In this document: positions 36,548 through 45,085 of the stretch, in pieces
Layout: the number at the start of each line of letters is the position of its first letter
How positions within the stretch are numbered: position 1 is the stretch's first letter
Source of the DNA: Siphonobacter sp. BAB-5405
GTDB taxonomy: Bacteria; Bacteroidota; Bacteroidia; Cytophagales; Spirosomataceae
Assembly: GCF_002872335.1 (NCBI RefSeq)
Contig: NZ_NJAG01000021.1
Coordinates: 1 to 64,000, forward strand
Direction: 5' to 3'
DNA length: 64,000 nucleotides
Notes under the pieces: generated by a model
Told to the model about the DNA's origin: nothing
The model's database searches: none
What the model saw: only the letters and a program-made list of their open reading frames with translations
Program-made: the position numbers and the translations under genes

Positions 36548-36590
36548 AAAAAGCCCCAACGCAGGATTTATCCACGTTGGGGCTTTTTTT
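36548..36590 (+). terminator. Terminator after the DUF4136 gene
   Basis: The 14-bp perfect stem AAAAAGCCCCAACG (36548-36561) with 36575-36588 is followed by more T. Confidence 0.93.
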
Positions 36591-36618
36591 ATGGGTACGC
36601 AATAATTAGTGACTGTAC

Positions 36619-36720
36619 CTAAAACAAAAATTCGCCGATCTCAGAGAGATCGGCGAATCCATTATTGGTCTTTCTTCCCATTTGAAAACCATATCGTTTA
36701 CGTCGCTGAATGTCATTCAT
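36619..36720 (-). CDS. Candidate 33-codon small ORF
   Basis: The minus strand encodes a 33-residue peptide from ATG (36718-36720) to TAG (36619-36621). Its N-terminal half is strongly basic (MNDIQRRKRYGFQMGRK) and its end is acidic and hydrophobic (LSEIGEFLF). I do not recognise it. The last 11 codons lie inside a strong terminator hairpin, so this may not be a protein gene at all but the 3' part of a small RNA. The only support for coding is the intact frame and the lack of any other explanation for a minus-strand terminator here. Confidence 0.3.
   Translation of the reverse strand: MNDIQRRKRYGFQMGRKTNNGFADLSEIGEFLF
36622..36658 (-). terminator. Strong minus-strand terminator with no annotated gene upstream
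   Basis: TTCGCCGATCTC (36631-36642) pairs perfectly with 36646-36657 around a 3-base loop, plus a flanking A-T pair. On the minus strand the stem is followed by TTTTTGTTTT. No minus-strand gene ends here, so it marks an unannotated transcript coming from about 36660-36890. Confidence 0.75.
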
Positions 36721-36892
36721 TGACGATTGGTATCAGTTTTAGTGAACCGTTGCGGCGTTGTCCGTAACAATTCTTATGCAATGATACGAATAATATTGAA
36801 ACATCTAAAGAAATAGTTGAATTTTTTTACGTAAATTTTTTTAAAGAATAAATCGCAAAATTTCTCAGGGTGCTCATGCTAGGTTTAATGGA

Positions 36893-36900
36893 TACTTTTG
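36893..36900 (+). promoter_or_regulatory. -7 element (TACTTTTG) that decides the start of the Omp85-type gene
   Basis: This exact TAnnTTTG match overlaps the TTG at 36898 that would otherwise be the upstream start codon. If this is the promoter, transcription begins near 36906 and the ATG at 36919 is the true start. No clear -33 box was seen. Confidence 0.5.
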
Positions 36901-36918
36901 AGGTATAGTCCAACCCTT

Positions 36919-38322
36919 ATGCTGGCCACCTTATTAAGTACTTTGCTTCATTTTCAGGGACTTAGCCCTGCGTTGCCTGATTCGAACTACGTAGTGGTGC
37001 GGGAAATTCGGCTGGTAGGGAATCGACGTACGAAAGACTACATTATTCGTAGAGAGCTGGATTTCAGGGAAGGGGATACGCTATCGCTGCAAATGCTACC
37101 GGAGCGACTGGAAAAAAATCGTCGGAAAGTCTTCAATACTAACCTGTTCGTAACGGCGGAAGCAAAAGTCAACCTGGAACCTCGGGTCGATTCGATACGT
37201 ACGGCAACCATTGAATTTGACTTGCGGGAGCAATGGTACATTCTGGGCTTTCCCATTTTTCAGCTGGCTGACCGAAATTTTAATGAATGGTGGACTGAGC
37301 GTAACCGCGATTTGAGCCGTACCATTTACGGCGTAAACCTGCGGCATTACAACTTTCGGGGTCGGGCTGAGCAGCTGAAAATCAATCTTGAGTTTGGGTT
37401 TGCCCGCTATTTTGACTTTTCGTACCGCATTCCATACATCGACCGTAAACAGAAGCTGGGCGTCACCTTTGGCATTTCATACAACACTACTAAAAACCTG
37501 CCGTACCGTACCAATCAGGACAAGCTAATCTATCTGCACAGCGAAAATCTGTTACGGGAGCGGTTCTATACCAATGTAATCTTCAGCCGTCGTAATCACT
37601 ATTATGACTTTCAGAATCTGGAGATTCGCTACGCAACGCATACTGTTGCGGATACAGTAGTAGATCTAAATCCTAATTATTTTCTGCAGCAAAGAACCCG
37701 ACAACGCTATTTCTTGGTCTCCTACGGCTATACGTACGATTTTCGGGACAAGGCTCAGTATCCCCTGCGAGGTTTTGTCTTTCAGGCGGTAGCCAATCGC
37801 TATGGGATACTGCCTAAGGATCAAATCAACCTGACCGACCTGACGCTGAGCTTTGCCCGGTATCGACCCCTGGGGGGCAAGTGGTATTTCGGGGCAATTG
37901 CCGAAGGGAAGACGTCCTACCCACAATTACAACCGTACTTACAAACGAGGGGATTGGGTTATCTGAATGACCTGGTTCGCGGCTACGAGCTTTTTACAGT
38001 AGATGGGCAACATTACCTGTATCTGAAAAATACGCTGCGGTATCAGTTGCTGGAGCGAAAGATATTCCTGAAACCGCTGCGAAAAATCAGGCAGTTCAAT
38101 ACGCTGCCGATTGAAGTTTATCCCAATATTTTCCTCGACGGCGGGCAGGCCTGGAATCAGTATCGCGGTTACTACAATAGCCGCTTCGCCAACCACTTTA
38201 TGCTAGGCTACGGCGTAGGCTTGGATATTGTCACCTGGTATAATGCGGTTTTCCGCTTTCATTACGCCTTTACCCGGGATGGGGTAGGGGGCTTTCGATT
38301 CAATGTAGCAAGGGAATTTTAA
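36919..38322 (+). CDS. BamA/TamA (Omp85)-family outer membrane protein
   Basis: A 467-residue outer-membrane protein. After a short signal-like segment a POTRA-type domain covers about 18-100 (VVREIRLVGNRRTKDYIIRRELDFREGDTLSL). A bacterial surface-antigen beta-barrel follows from about 145 to the C-terminal aromatic-rich FRFNVAREF. Only one POTRA is recognisable, fewer than the five of BamA, so this is an accessory Omp85 protein rather than the main assembly factor. I prefer the ATG at 36919 over the in-frame TTG at 36898, which overlaps a promoter -7 box. Its role in membrane-protein or lipid export is inferred from the family. It is monocistronic. Confidence 0.87.
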   Translation: MLATLLSTLLHFQGLSPALPDSNYVVVREIRLVGNRRTKDYIIRRELDFREGDTLSLQMLPERLEKNRRKVFNTNLFVTAEAKVNLEPRVDSIRTATIEFDLREQWYILGFPIFQLADRNFNEWWTERNRDLSRTIYGVNLRHYNFRGRAEQLKINLEFGFARYFDFSYRIPYIDRKQKLGVTFGISYNTTKNLPYRTNQDKLIYLHSENLLRERFYTNVIFSRRNHYYDFQNLEIRYATHTVADTVVDLNPNYFLQQRTRQRYFLVSYGYTYDFRDKAQYPLRGFVFQAVANRYGILPKDQINLTDLTLSFARYRPLGGKWYFGAIAEGKTSYPQLQPYLQTRGLGYLNDLVRGYELFTVDGQHYLYLKNTLRYQLLERKIFLKPLRKIRQFNTLPIEVYPNIFLDGGQAWNQYRGYYNSRFANHFMLGYGVGLDIVTWYNAVFRFHYAFTRDGVGGFRFNVAREF

Positions 38323-38325
38323 ATG

Positions 38326-38356
38326 AAAAAAGCCGGGTAAGACACCCGGCTTTTTT
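38326..38356. terminator. Bidirectional terminator
   Basis: The perfect 13-bp stem AAAAAAGCCGGGT (38326-38338) with 38344-38356 has A and T runs at both ends. It lies between the convergent Omp85-type and DUF1735 genes. Confidence 0.95.
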
Positions 38357-38377
38357 CAAATGAAAACGGTTTCAAAC

Positions 38378-39337
38378 TTAGGGTCTGGCACCGGTATACT
38401 CCCATTTTTCTTTCAGGAACAGAATGTCTACGCCGCCCTGAACCATGATGTAGCTCACTTCCATTACTTTGGAATTTCCACTAATCGTAATCTTGTTCAC
38501 ACCACTGGGATCCAACCGAGCCGTTCTTCTATTTGCATTAGTTGGATCGTTCACGGCTACTGAATTTGTAACGCTGGTGACATTTCCTGCATCATCAAAC
38601 GCGAATACGGGAGAGAATGCTCCAAAATAGCTTCCAGAACCATTATTCAAGAAGCTGAAGAAAGCAGAGCCGCCGTTCAGGTTCGGATCGAATAAATAGT
38701 TAGAATTCGCACTAAGCGTTACCAGATCACGCGTACGTGGCGTGTTGGCCGAGAATGCGGCATTCGTAGTGTGTCTAAAGGTGATGTTCGTTACGCGGTA
38801 CCGTCCATCATATTTATTCTTCACGCTTACATTCAGAAGAATAGTACCGAAATTTCCGCTAACGGTTCCCGAAGAAGTCGATTGAATCTGAATGGGCAGT
38901 ACGTAGTTTTTGGTAAAATCGAAACTACTGCTTTTCACCTTCAAATTCACCGTTGCCGTACGCTGTCCTTTAGGAATGACTACGGAAGCAGGTAGCGTAT
39001 ACAGGGAGCTGGGAATGAGATCATAATGGGCTTGCTGCTCGGTATTATACTGCGTAAGAGCCGTAGGGTCTGTTCCCAGATTAACAGTAATATCCTGAGG
39101 AGCTACGTGTGCACCTGAATAGCTTACAGTAATAGGATAATCGTTTTCTGTTGCGAGATCGAAAGCTCTACTGTACAAAGAATACTTGCTTCCGTATGGA
39201 GAAACGAAGTTGCTAGGATTTTTAAACTCAATTACGTTAACAGAATTATCTGGATCAAGAGCTGCTTCATCTTTCAGACAGGAGGAAAATCCTGAAGCCA
39301 GCAATACAAACCCAATGAATTTTATGATTGATTTCAT
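38378..39337 (-). CDS. DUF1735-domain lipoprotein
   Basis: A 319-residue surface or periplasmic lipoprotein with a lipobox ending in SSC (Cys20). Residues about 50-175 fit the DUF1735 (BT_3987-type N-terminal) immunoglobulin-like domain: VSYSGAHVAPQDITVNLGTDPTALTQYN, ASVVIPKGQRTATVNLKVKSSSFDFTKNYVLPIQI. The rest is beta-rich and was not recognised. DUF1735 lipoproteins are typical third members of SusC/SusD loci and are thought to bind glycan at the surface. It is 8 bases downstream of the SusD-like gene and is the last gene of that operon. Confidence 0.87.
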   Translation of the reverse strand: MKSIIKFIGFVLLASGFSSCLKDEAALDPDNSVNVIEFKNPSNFVSPYGSKYSLYSRAFDLATENDYPITVSYSGAHVAPQDITVNLGTDPTALTQYNTEQQAHYDLIPSSLYTLPASVVIPKGQRTATVNLKVKSSSFDFTKNYVLPIQIQSTSSGTVSGNFGTILLNVSVKNKYDGRYRVTNITFRHTTNAAFSANTPRTRDLVTLSANSNYLFDPNLNGGSAFFSFLNNGSGSYFGAFSPVFAFDDAGNVTSVTNSVAVNDPTNANRRTARLDPSGVNKITISGNSKVMEVSYIMVQGGVDILFLKEKWEYTGARP

Positions 39338-39345
39338 GTGTAATA

Positions 39346-40935
39346 TCAGTTAGGATCCCAGAAAATACGGTCTGAGAATTGGTTAACAGTTATGTAATTA
39401 CCAGCGTTGTACGATTGCTCAGACGAAGGATACAGTACGCGAGTTGGTAATTTATCAGGACGAGTAGAGTTGGATTTGTTGGAAGCAATGTTGGTATAAC
39501 CATTACCTGACGGATTCGTCCGGGGGTAACCCGTTCTACGGTATTCATTCCATCCCTCATCCGAGTTAATCATATTAACGGCGATGTATTTCTGGGTGAT
39601 GATCGCCTCAAGCTTCTGCTCATTGGTAGTCGCCAGTTCAAAGTTAACCAGGTAGCTTTCTGGGTTATCTTTTTTATACGTAGCCACATCCGTAGCCACG
39701 TTTTTAGAAGCAGATACCGTATTGGTTACATCTTTGTACAGGTACGTAAATGAATCCGTAATGCCCTGGTTAAAGCTAGCTGCCGGGTCACCACTCAGGA
39801 AACCTTTCAAACGAGCTTCGGCCTGGAGAAAACGTGACTCAGCTGCCAGCATGATAGGCTGTCCCTGACCGGGGCCTTTCAGAACACCCAGGGAGTTAGA
39901 GATGCTGGTAGCACTGCTAAACGTACCCGTATACCAGGTGGAGTAGTTGGTAATGATCGTCGGAGCGTTCGTCTCGTTACCCAGTTGGTTAACGGGCGTT
40001 GGAGCACTCGCAGACGTGAAGTTTTTGTAGATGACACTACCGCGACCGTTATCCGTCAATTTCTGACCCTTGTAGAATCCAAACGCGAATTGCGTAGGAA
40101 TACGTGAGGAATTCGACAGGGTACCGGTGGTTGTATAACCGAAGGTATTCCAGGAAGGATTGGGCTTGTTTTTTTCGTAACCGGGATTAACAATCGCATC
40201 GCCGGTGATGAAGCCTAAGGTCTGATCCAGTGCCGCAAACTTGGTGGTCACAAAAGAAGACAGGGAAGATACGCCTGACATTCGAATGAGAATACGAAGT
40301 TTAATGGTATTGGCAAATCGCTTCCACTGGGCCATGTCTCCACCGAACATCGGATCAGCCGAGGAGTTTAACGCAACCGGTGATTTAGCATTGTCAATCG
40401 TAGCAATGGCCTGATCTAACTGGTTAATTAAATCCTGATAGATAACCGAACCTTCGTCGTATTTAGGAGCCAGGTTGCCATTGCCCTGTAGAGCTTCCGT
40501 GTAAGGAACATTATTGAACGCATCTACCAAACGCTGGTAATTGAAGGCTGTCATAATGCGAGCAACCGCGTTCAGGTAGGATTGTTCATCAATACCCTGC
40601 GTCTGATTCAGTACGTATTTGTAATCCTGCAGGTTATCGTATGAGCTAGTCCAGAGGAAGTTATAATCACCCGGAACGATGTTATAGTTCAACAAGTTGC
40701 CAAATCCGGAGAAACCACCAGCATTCGCTACATAGCCCCCGAAGTGTGCTCCGTAACTGAAGTTAAAAGAAGACGTGGTGGCAGCAGTACCTACGATAGC
40801 CTGGGGAAGCACCAGTTGGGCAGAGGCTTCGGTAGGATCATTAGGGTTTTGGTTAATATCCAGATACTTATCGCAGGAGGTTGTGACCAGAATGACAAAA
40901 GTCAGCAACCAGTACAAGTTATATTTTTTCATCAA
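39346..40935 (-). CDS. SusD/RagB-family nutrient-binding lipoprotein
   Basis: A 529-residue surface lipoprotein. The signal peptide ends VTTSC (Cys21), followed by DKYLDINQNPNDPTEAS, the typical start of the SusD-like group 2 family. Later landmarks are LQDYKYVLNQTQGIDEQSYLNAVARIMTAFNYQRLVDAFNNVPYTEAL (about 104-151) and AESRFLQAEARLKG (about 364-377). It should deliver ligand to the adjacent SusC-like transporter, whose gene ends 7 bases upstream. The substrate is unknown and no glycoside hydrolase lies in this operon. Confidence 0.93.
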   Translation of the reverse strand: MMKKYNLYWLLTFVILVTTSCDKYLDINQNPNDPTEASAQLVLPQAIVGTAATTSSFNFSYGAHFGGYVANAGGFSGFGNLLNYNIVPGDYNFLWTSSYDNLQDYKYVLNQTQGIDEQSYLNAVARIMTAFNYQRLVDAFNNVPYTEALQGNGNLAPKYDEGSVIYQDLINQLDQAIATIDNAKSPVALNSSADPMFGGDMAQWKRFANTIKLRILIRMSGVSSLSSFVTTKFAALDQTLGFITGDAIVNPGYEKNKPNPSWNTFGYTTTGTLSNSSRIPTQFAFGFYKGQKLTDNGRGSVIYKNFTSASAPTPVNQLGNETNAPTIITNYSTWYTGTFSSATSISNSLGVLKGPGQGQPIMLAAESRFLQAEARLKGFLSGDPAASFNQGITDSFTYLYKDVTNTVSASKNVATDVATYKKDNPESYLVNFELATTNEQKLEAIITQKYIAVNMINSDEGWNEYRRTGYPRTNPSGNGYTNIASNKSNSTRPDKLPTRVLYPSSEQSYNAGNYITVNQFSDRIFWDPN

Positions 40936-40942
40936 TGATCAA

Positions 40943-43900
40943 TTAAAACGTTAAGGATAAGGTACCTCCGAAGTAACGAGCAGGAGGCGTTTGCCCTAAG
41001 TTGGTGATACCAACGGCATTGCTATCCGTACCATTGGCACTGTATTCTGGGTCCGTATACAGGTTGGTTTTAGGTACCCAGATAAACAGGTTTCTACCCT
41101 GAACACTAACCGTAGCAGCCTTGATGAAGTTGGCTTTAGAGAGGATAGAAGCGGGGAAGTTATACGCCACTACCAATTCCCGCAACTTCCAGAAACCAGC
41201 CGAGTTTGCATAGTTTTCTCCAATGCTCGTATTACGGGTTCCATCAGTCCAGAAGTCAGCACCACCGCTACGTACGGCAATATTATTATTGGCTACGTAA
41301 TTGCCATCGGCCGTCTGGTAAGAAGAGTTCGGAATAACAAAGCGATCCCGGTTGTACCAGGCCGTACGAATACCTGCTCCTGAGAAATCATAACCCGTTG
41401 AAATGGCATTGTAGATGTAATGGCCATTCCGGTATTCAAACAACGCAGAGAGTCGCAGACCCTTGTACTTGATTCCGGTGTTTAAACCTAACACGTGCGG
41501 AGGAGTAGTAATTCCCAAGTCACTAAAAGTACCGTTGCTGGCGGGATAACCCGTGGTCGGATCAACGATGATACGGCCCTGAGGATCGCGATTATAAGTC
41601 GTTACCTGTAACAGGGGGAACGGAGAACCTTTTTTAGCTAATACGCGGGAAGCAGTACCAACCGATGATAATACTAACTCATTCAGCTGATCAGCCAGAG
41701 AAATAACTTCGTTCTGGTTGTACGTATAGTTAGCTCCCAGGGATACTTCAAAGCCACTCGCTGTGCGGATGGGAGTGATGTTCAGGTAAGACTCTAACCC
41801 TTTATTCTGCACTTCACCAACGTTGGTCCGCAGGCTTGAGAAACCACTGGCAGAAGATACGTTAACCGTAATCGTCTGGTCAACCGTATTGGTTTTGTAA
41901 AGGGTGATACCACCATTAATACCAAGCTTTTTCAGTTCGAAGTCGAAACCGACTTCTGCACCCGTCGTCATTTCAGGTTTGATATTAGAAGCAACCAGGG
42001 TATTACCTAAAGTGAAACCGGCTCCGCTTGCGTAAGGATAGCCATACGCCTGACTGAACGTAGTAGCTAAAGCATAGGCACCAAAGTTCGTAAAGTTACC
42101 CAGGTTGACCTGACCTACTTTCGAGTAACCACCGCGAAGTTTCAAGCTTTGTAACCAGTTGCTCTGGCTCAACGCTGGAATAGCGTCAGAAGCAATGAAA
42201 GAAAGATCCGCAGCAGGGTAGAAGAAGGAGCGGTTATCTTTTGCCAGTACCGAACGCCAGTCGTTACGACCCGTTACGTGCAGGTAAAGGTATTCTTTGA
42301 AGCCTAACCGAACATCTCCGTACACACCCAACTGACGAGCTTTAAAATTACTCTCACCTGCCGTAGGGTTATTCAGGCTATTACCTACGTTGTACAAATC
42401 GGAGATAACCAGTCCACTAGCTCCGACGCTAACATCCTTTGAAGAGTTATCACGGGAGCTAATCCCGGCTACTACGTTCAAAGAAAAATTAGAACCCAGG
42501 CTCGTATTGTACTGAGCAATCAGGTCATTGACTAACTGCGTATTGAAGCCACTGTAATCACTTACAGAACCAGGAATATCCGTTTTTGAGCTTCCGGAAA
42601 TGCTCTTCGTATAGTCGGTGAACGTAAACTTGCCAACGGTGCTCTTATTGGAAACGTTACGCGTACTCAAACCTACCCGATACGTAATCGATAAAGGTTT
42701 GATGGGATTCCATTTCAATTCAACGTTACCCTGGAAATAATCATTACGCGTATTAACGCGGTTATTTTCTAAAGTAAAGTAAGGGTTCGTATAGTATTCA
42801 TTATAGTAACCATTCGGATTGGCAAAGGGATTGTTCCGCCAGTCTGAATACTGCGTAACATCTACCTGTCCGGGAGACATCAGGAGGTTTTGGTACACCG
42901 TAGCCGCCTGACTACTTTGGTCGTAACGGTTAGCGATAAAGTTGGTGTTAAAAGTAGCCGTCAGCTTATCGCTAATTTTACGCGTACTATTGGCCCGTAC
43001 GCTATAGCGTTGGTATTTATCGTAAGGAACCGTAGACTTTTGATCAAAGAACTGGCCTGAGATATAATAGGTCGATTTTTCGTCGCCAGAAGAGATGCTG
43101 AAGTCCGTCTGATTTTGAACACCAGTCTCCCAGAAATCTTCCCGTGAGCCTTTGTAAGAATAGGGAACCGACTGGATAGAACCATCCTGCAGAGGCTTAC
43201 CAATGTTAACCATTGAGCCATCGAAAGCCGGACCATACTGCTGGTTTTCGTAAGGCGTATAGCTGGGGACATCATCAGGCGTTGTTCCTGAACCGAATTG
43301 CTTCTGTAACTGGGGTAAGAAACTTACTTTCTCCAGCGTAGTAGTATGAGCGATTTTTACTTCCGTCCGTCCGGCCTTACCTTTCTTCGTCGTCACAATC
43401 AAGGCACCGTTCGAAGCATCAGAACCGTATAATGCAGCCGCACCGGCTCCATTCAATACCTGAATGTCTTCAATATCTTCAGGGTTAAGGTTACCCAGGA
43501 TACTGTTTGGCGAGATAATATTATCAATGATAACCAGTGCCTGGTTATTACCCGTCAACGAACGGTTTCCCCGCAGTACCAGACGGTAGTTAGGGTTCAA
43601 ACCACTACTAACGGCTGAAATCAACAAACCAGGAACTTTACCGGATAAACCTGCCGCGAGGTTAGCCGCTTTTCCCTGGGTAATTTCAGTGTTTTTGATG
43701 GTAGTAGCCTGCGTACCGAGCTCTCTCCGTTGAGCCGTAAGACCCCCTGCGGTGACAACGACCTCATTTAAATCACTTTGGTTTACTTCCAGGCTTACAT
43801 TAACCACATTGTTAGCCGGAATATCAAGAACTGAGGTTTTGAAACCAACGAAGGAAAAAGAAAGGGATTTGACGGAGGAAGGAACATTTAAGCTGTAAGA

Positions 43901-44080
43901 TCCATCCTGGTTGGTGGTAGTACCCACCGCCGTAGAGCCAACTGCCCGGACGGTTACACCGATCAGGCCGGAACCATCCTCTAGAGCAGTGACTTTTCCA
44001 GTCACAACACGACTCTGGCCGTACGCATGCATAACAAGCGTACTGAGCAACATAACCGTTGCCAGTAGAATTTTTCTCAT
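40943..44080 (-). CDS. SusC/RagA-family TonB-linked outer membrane transporter
   Basis: A 1045-residue TonB-dependent outer-membrane transporter. A signal peptide covers residues 1-21. A carboxypeptidase-regulatory-like domain follows (about 24-102; VTGKVTALEDGSGLIGVTVRA). The SusC signature LNEVVVTAGGLTAQRRELG lies at 103-121 and the plug domain at about 122-235 (VLRGNRSLTGNNQALVIIDN, IQVLNGAGAAALYGSDASNGALIVTTKKG). The barrel ends GGTLSLTF. It is the first gene of a three-gene SusC/SusD/DUF1735 operon with a consensus promoter upstream. It differs clearly from the SusC at 12909, so it should handle another nutrient. Confidence 0.95.
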   Translation of the reverse strand: MRKILLATVMLLSTLVMHAYGQSRVVTGKVTALEDGSGLIGVTVRAVGSTAVGTTTNQDGSYSLNVPSSVKSLSFSFVGFKTSVLDIPANNVVNVSLEVNQSDLNEVVVTAGGLTAQRRELGTQATTIKNTEITQGKAANLAAGLSGKVPGLLISAVSSGLNPNYRLVLRGNRSLTGNNQALVIIDNIISPNSILGNLNPEDIEDIQVLNGAGAAALYGSDASNGALIVTTKKGKAGRTEVKIAHTTTLEKVSFLPQLQKQFGSGTTPDDVPSYTPYENQQYGPAFDGSMVNIGKPLQDGSIQSVPYSYKGSREDFWETGVQNQTDFSISSGDEKSTYYISGQFFDQKSTVPYDKYQRYSVRANSTRKISDKLTATFNTNFIANRYDQSSQAATVYQNLLMSPGQVDVTQYSDWRNNPFANPNGYYNEYYTNPYFTLENNRVNTRNDYFQGNVELKWNPIKPLSITYRVGLSTRNVSNKSTVGKFTFTDYTKSISGSSKTDIPGSVSDYSGFNTQLVNDLIAQYNTSLGSNFSLNVVAGISSRDNSSKDVSVGASGLVISDLYNVGNSLNNPTAGESNFKARQLGVYGDVRLGFKEYLYLHVTGRNDWRSVLAKDNRSFFYPAADLSFIASDAIPALSQSNWLQSLKLRGGYSKVGQVNLGNFTNFGAYALATTFSQAYGYPYASGAGFTLGNTLVASNIKPEMTTGAEVGFDFELKKLGINGGITLYKTNTVDQTITVNVSSASGFSSLRTNVGEVQNKGLESYLNITPIRTASGFEVSLGANYTYNQNEVISLADQLNELVLSSVGTASRVLAKKGSPFPLLQVTTYNRDPQGRIIVDPTTGYPASNGTFSDLGITTPPHVLGLNTGIKYKGLRLSALFEYRNGHYIYNAISTGYDFSGAGIRTAWYNRDRFVIPNSSYQTADGNYVANNNIAVRSGGADFWTDGTRNTSIGENYANSAGFWKLRELVVAYNFPASILSKANFIKAATVSVQGRNLFIWVPKTNLYTDPEYSANGTDSNAVGITNLGQTPPARYFGGTLSLTF

Positions 44081-44124
44081 TTGTTTTGGTTAAGGAGTTA
44101 AGGATTTATATTGAATCCTGTCTA

Positions 44125-44157
44125 CAAACATAATATAATATTTGCATTCTATCAAAA
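44125..44157 (-). promoter_or_regulatory. Promoter of the second SusC/SusD operon
   Basis: Read on the minus strand, TTTTG (44153-44157), a 20-base spacer and TATGTTTG (44125-44132) match the Bacteroidota consensus. The predicted start near 44118 gives a leader of about 38 bases before the SusC ATG. Confidence 0.75.
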
Positions 44158-44422
44158 TGTAAAATTTATTGTAAGGTAAAGATTTGAAGTATTTTAAAAA
44201 TAATCCCCTGTTTTTTGTGAAGATTACAAAACAAAAGAGGCCTCTTTAATAATATGTACAAAAAAAATAGAATAAACGATTTTGAAATTTTCTGCGGTCC
44301 CTCAAAAGCTTAAATAGGATAATTTCAGTATTTGACTTTTTATAAGATAAAATGAAGTATACGTCAGATAGTGAACGACTTAGACATTAAGTATGCATCC
44401 ATTTATTGATCCACTCTAACGC
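44158..44422. other. AT-rich intergenic region
   Basis: This region lies upstream of the SusC-operon promoter and downstream of lutC. It is very AT-rich (44158-44390), with no open frame or repeat that could be supported. Operator sites for the SusC operon could be here but none was identified. Confidence 0.4.
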
Positions 44423-44469
44423 GAAAGAGCCAGGGCCGGATGAAATTCTCATCCGGCCCTGGCTCTTTC
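44423..44469. terminator. Terminator of the lutBC unit
   Basis: A perfect 21-bp stem (44423-44443 with 44449-44469) with a 5-base loop lies 16 bases beyond the lutC stop. It lacks a long T tract, but the stem is exceptionally stable. Confidence 0.85.
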
Positions 44470-44485
44470 TGGAAATAGTAATCTT

Positions 44486-45082
44486 TTAAGCAATAATAAA
44501 CACGACCAAACTCCGGGCTCCGTGAGCTCCTACCACCAGCGATTGCTCAATATCAGCGGTTTTGGACGGGCCGGCGATGAACGTGCCAAAACCCGTCTCG
44601 TCGACCTGAATCCGTCGGTAAGCTTCGTGCATATTCGGTACAATGGTTTCCGCCCGAATAACCAGCACCAGATGCTGAGTAATGAAAGGCAGTGCTCGGT
44701 GCTGCATTTCCTGTTCCGTTACCCAGATGGCTCCGTTTTCGGCCACGCCGTACCGCCCCGGAATCACTGCCAATTGAATAGCTTCCAGTTCGTGAGGGTC
44801 ACTTACCGCCAGATTGGCGTCGGCCAGATGGGCTAGCTCGGGTATGGTAATGGCGATGTGCGTAAGATCCGGGTAAATTTCCTGTAAACGTTCGGCAACC
44901 TTGGCCAGATCCGGTACTACCTCCACGGTGCCGCCAATCATTTGCAGCGTTTGCTGATACTGGGCCAGTACATCCGGATAGTTCGATTCGAAGGTATACA
45001 CGGATGGTAGCGGCAACAAATCGGGTTTATTGGCCCGAATGGCCTGTAATATGATTTCTCGACTCGAGGACATGGCTAACAA
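44486..45082 (-). CDS. lutC: LutC-type lactate utilisation protein (LUD domain)
   Basis: A 198-residue cytoplasmic LUD-domain (YkgG) protein, the third component of the LutABC L-lactate oxidation complex that feeds pyruvate formation. Landmarks are the helical N-terminus SSREIILQAIRANKP and the C-terminal ENGAIWVTEQEMQHRALPFITQHLVLVI followed by FGTFIAGPSKTADIEQSLVVGAHGARSLVVFII, which is the most conserved LUD stretch (GPSxTxDIE). The length is typical. It lies 3 bases downstream of lutB. The protein begins MLAMSSS; the M at residue 4 is an equally possible start. Confidence 0.93.
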   Translation of the reverse strand: MLAMSSSREIILQAIRANKPDLLPLPSVYTFESNYPDVLAQYQQTLQMIGGTVEVVPDLAKVAERLQEIYPDLTHIAITIPELAHLADANLAVSDPHELEAIQLAVIPGRYGVAENGAIWVTEQEMQHRALPFITQHLVLVIRAETIVPNMHEAYRRIQVDETGFGTFIAGPSKTADIEQSLVVGAHGARSLVVFIIA

Positions 45083-45085
45083 TGT

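Noticed and set aside
36898-36918. TTG start of the Omp85-type gene
   Set aside because: It overlaps a -7 promoter box; the ATG at 36919 leaves an adequate signal segment.
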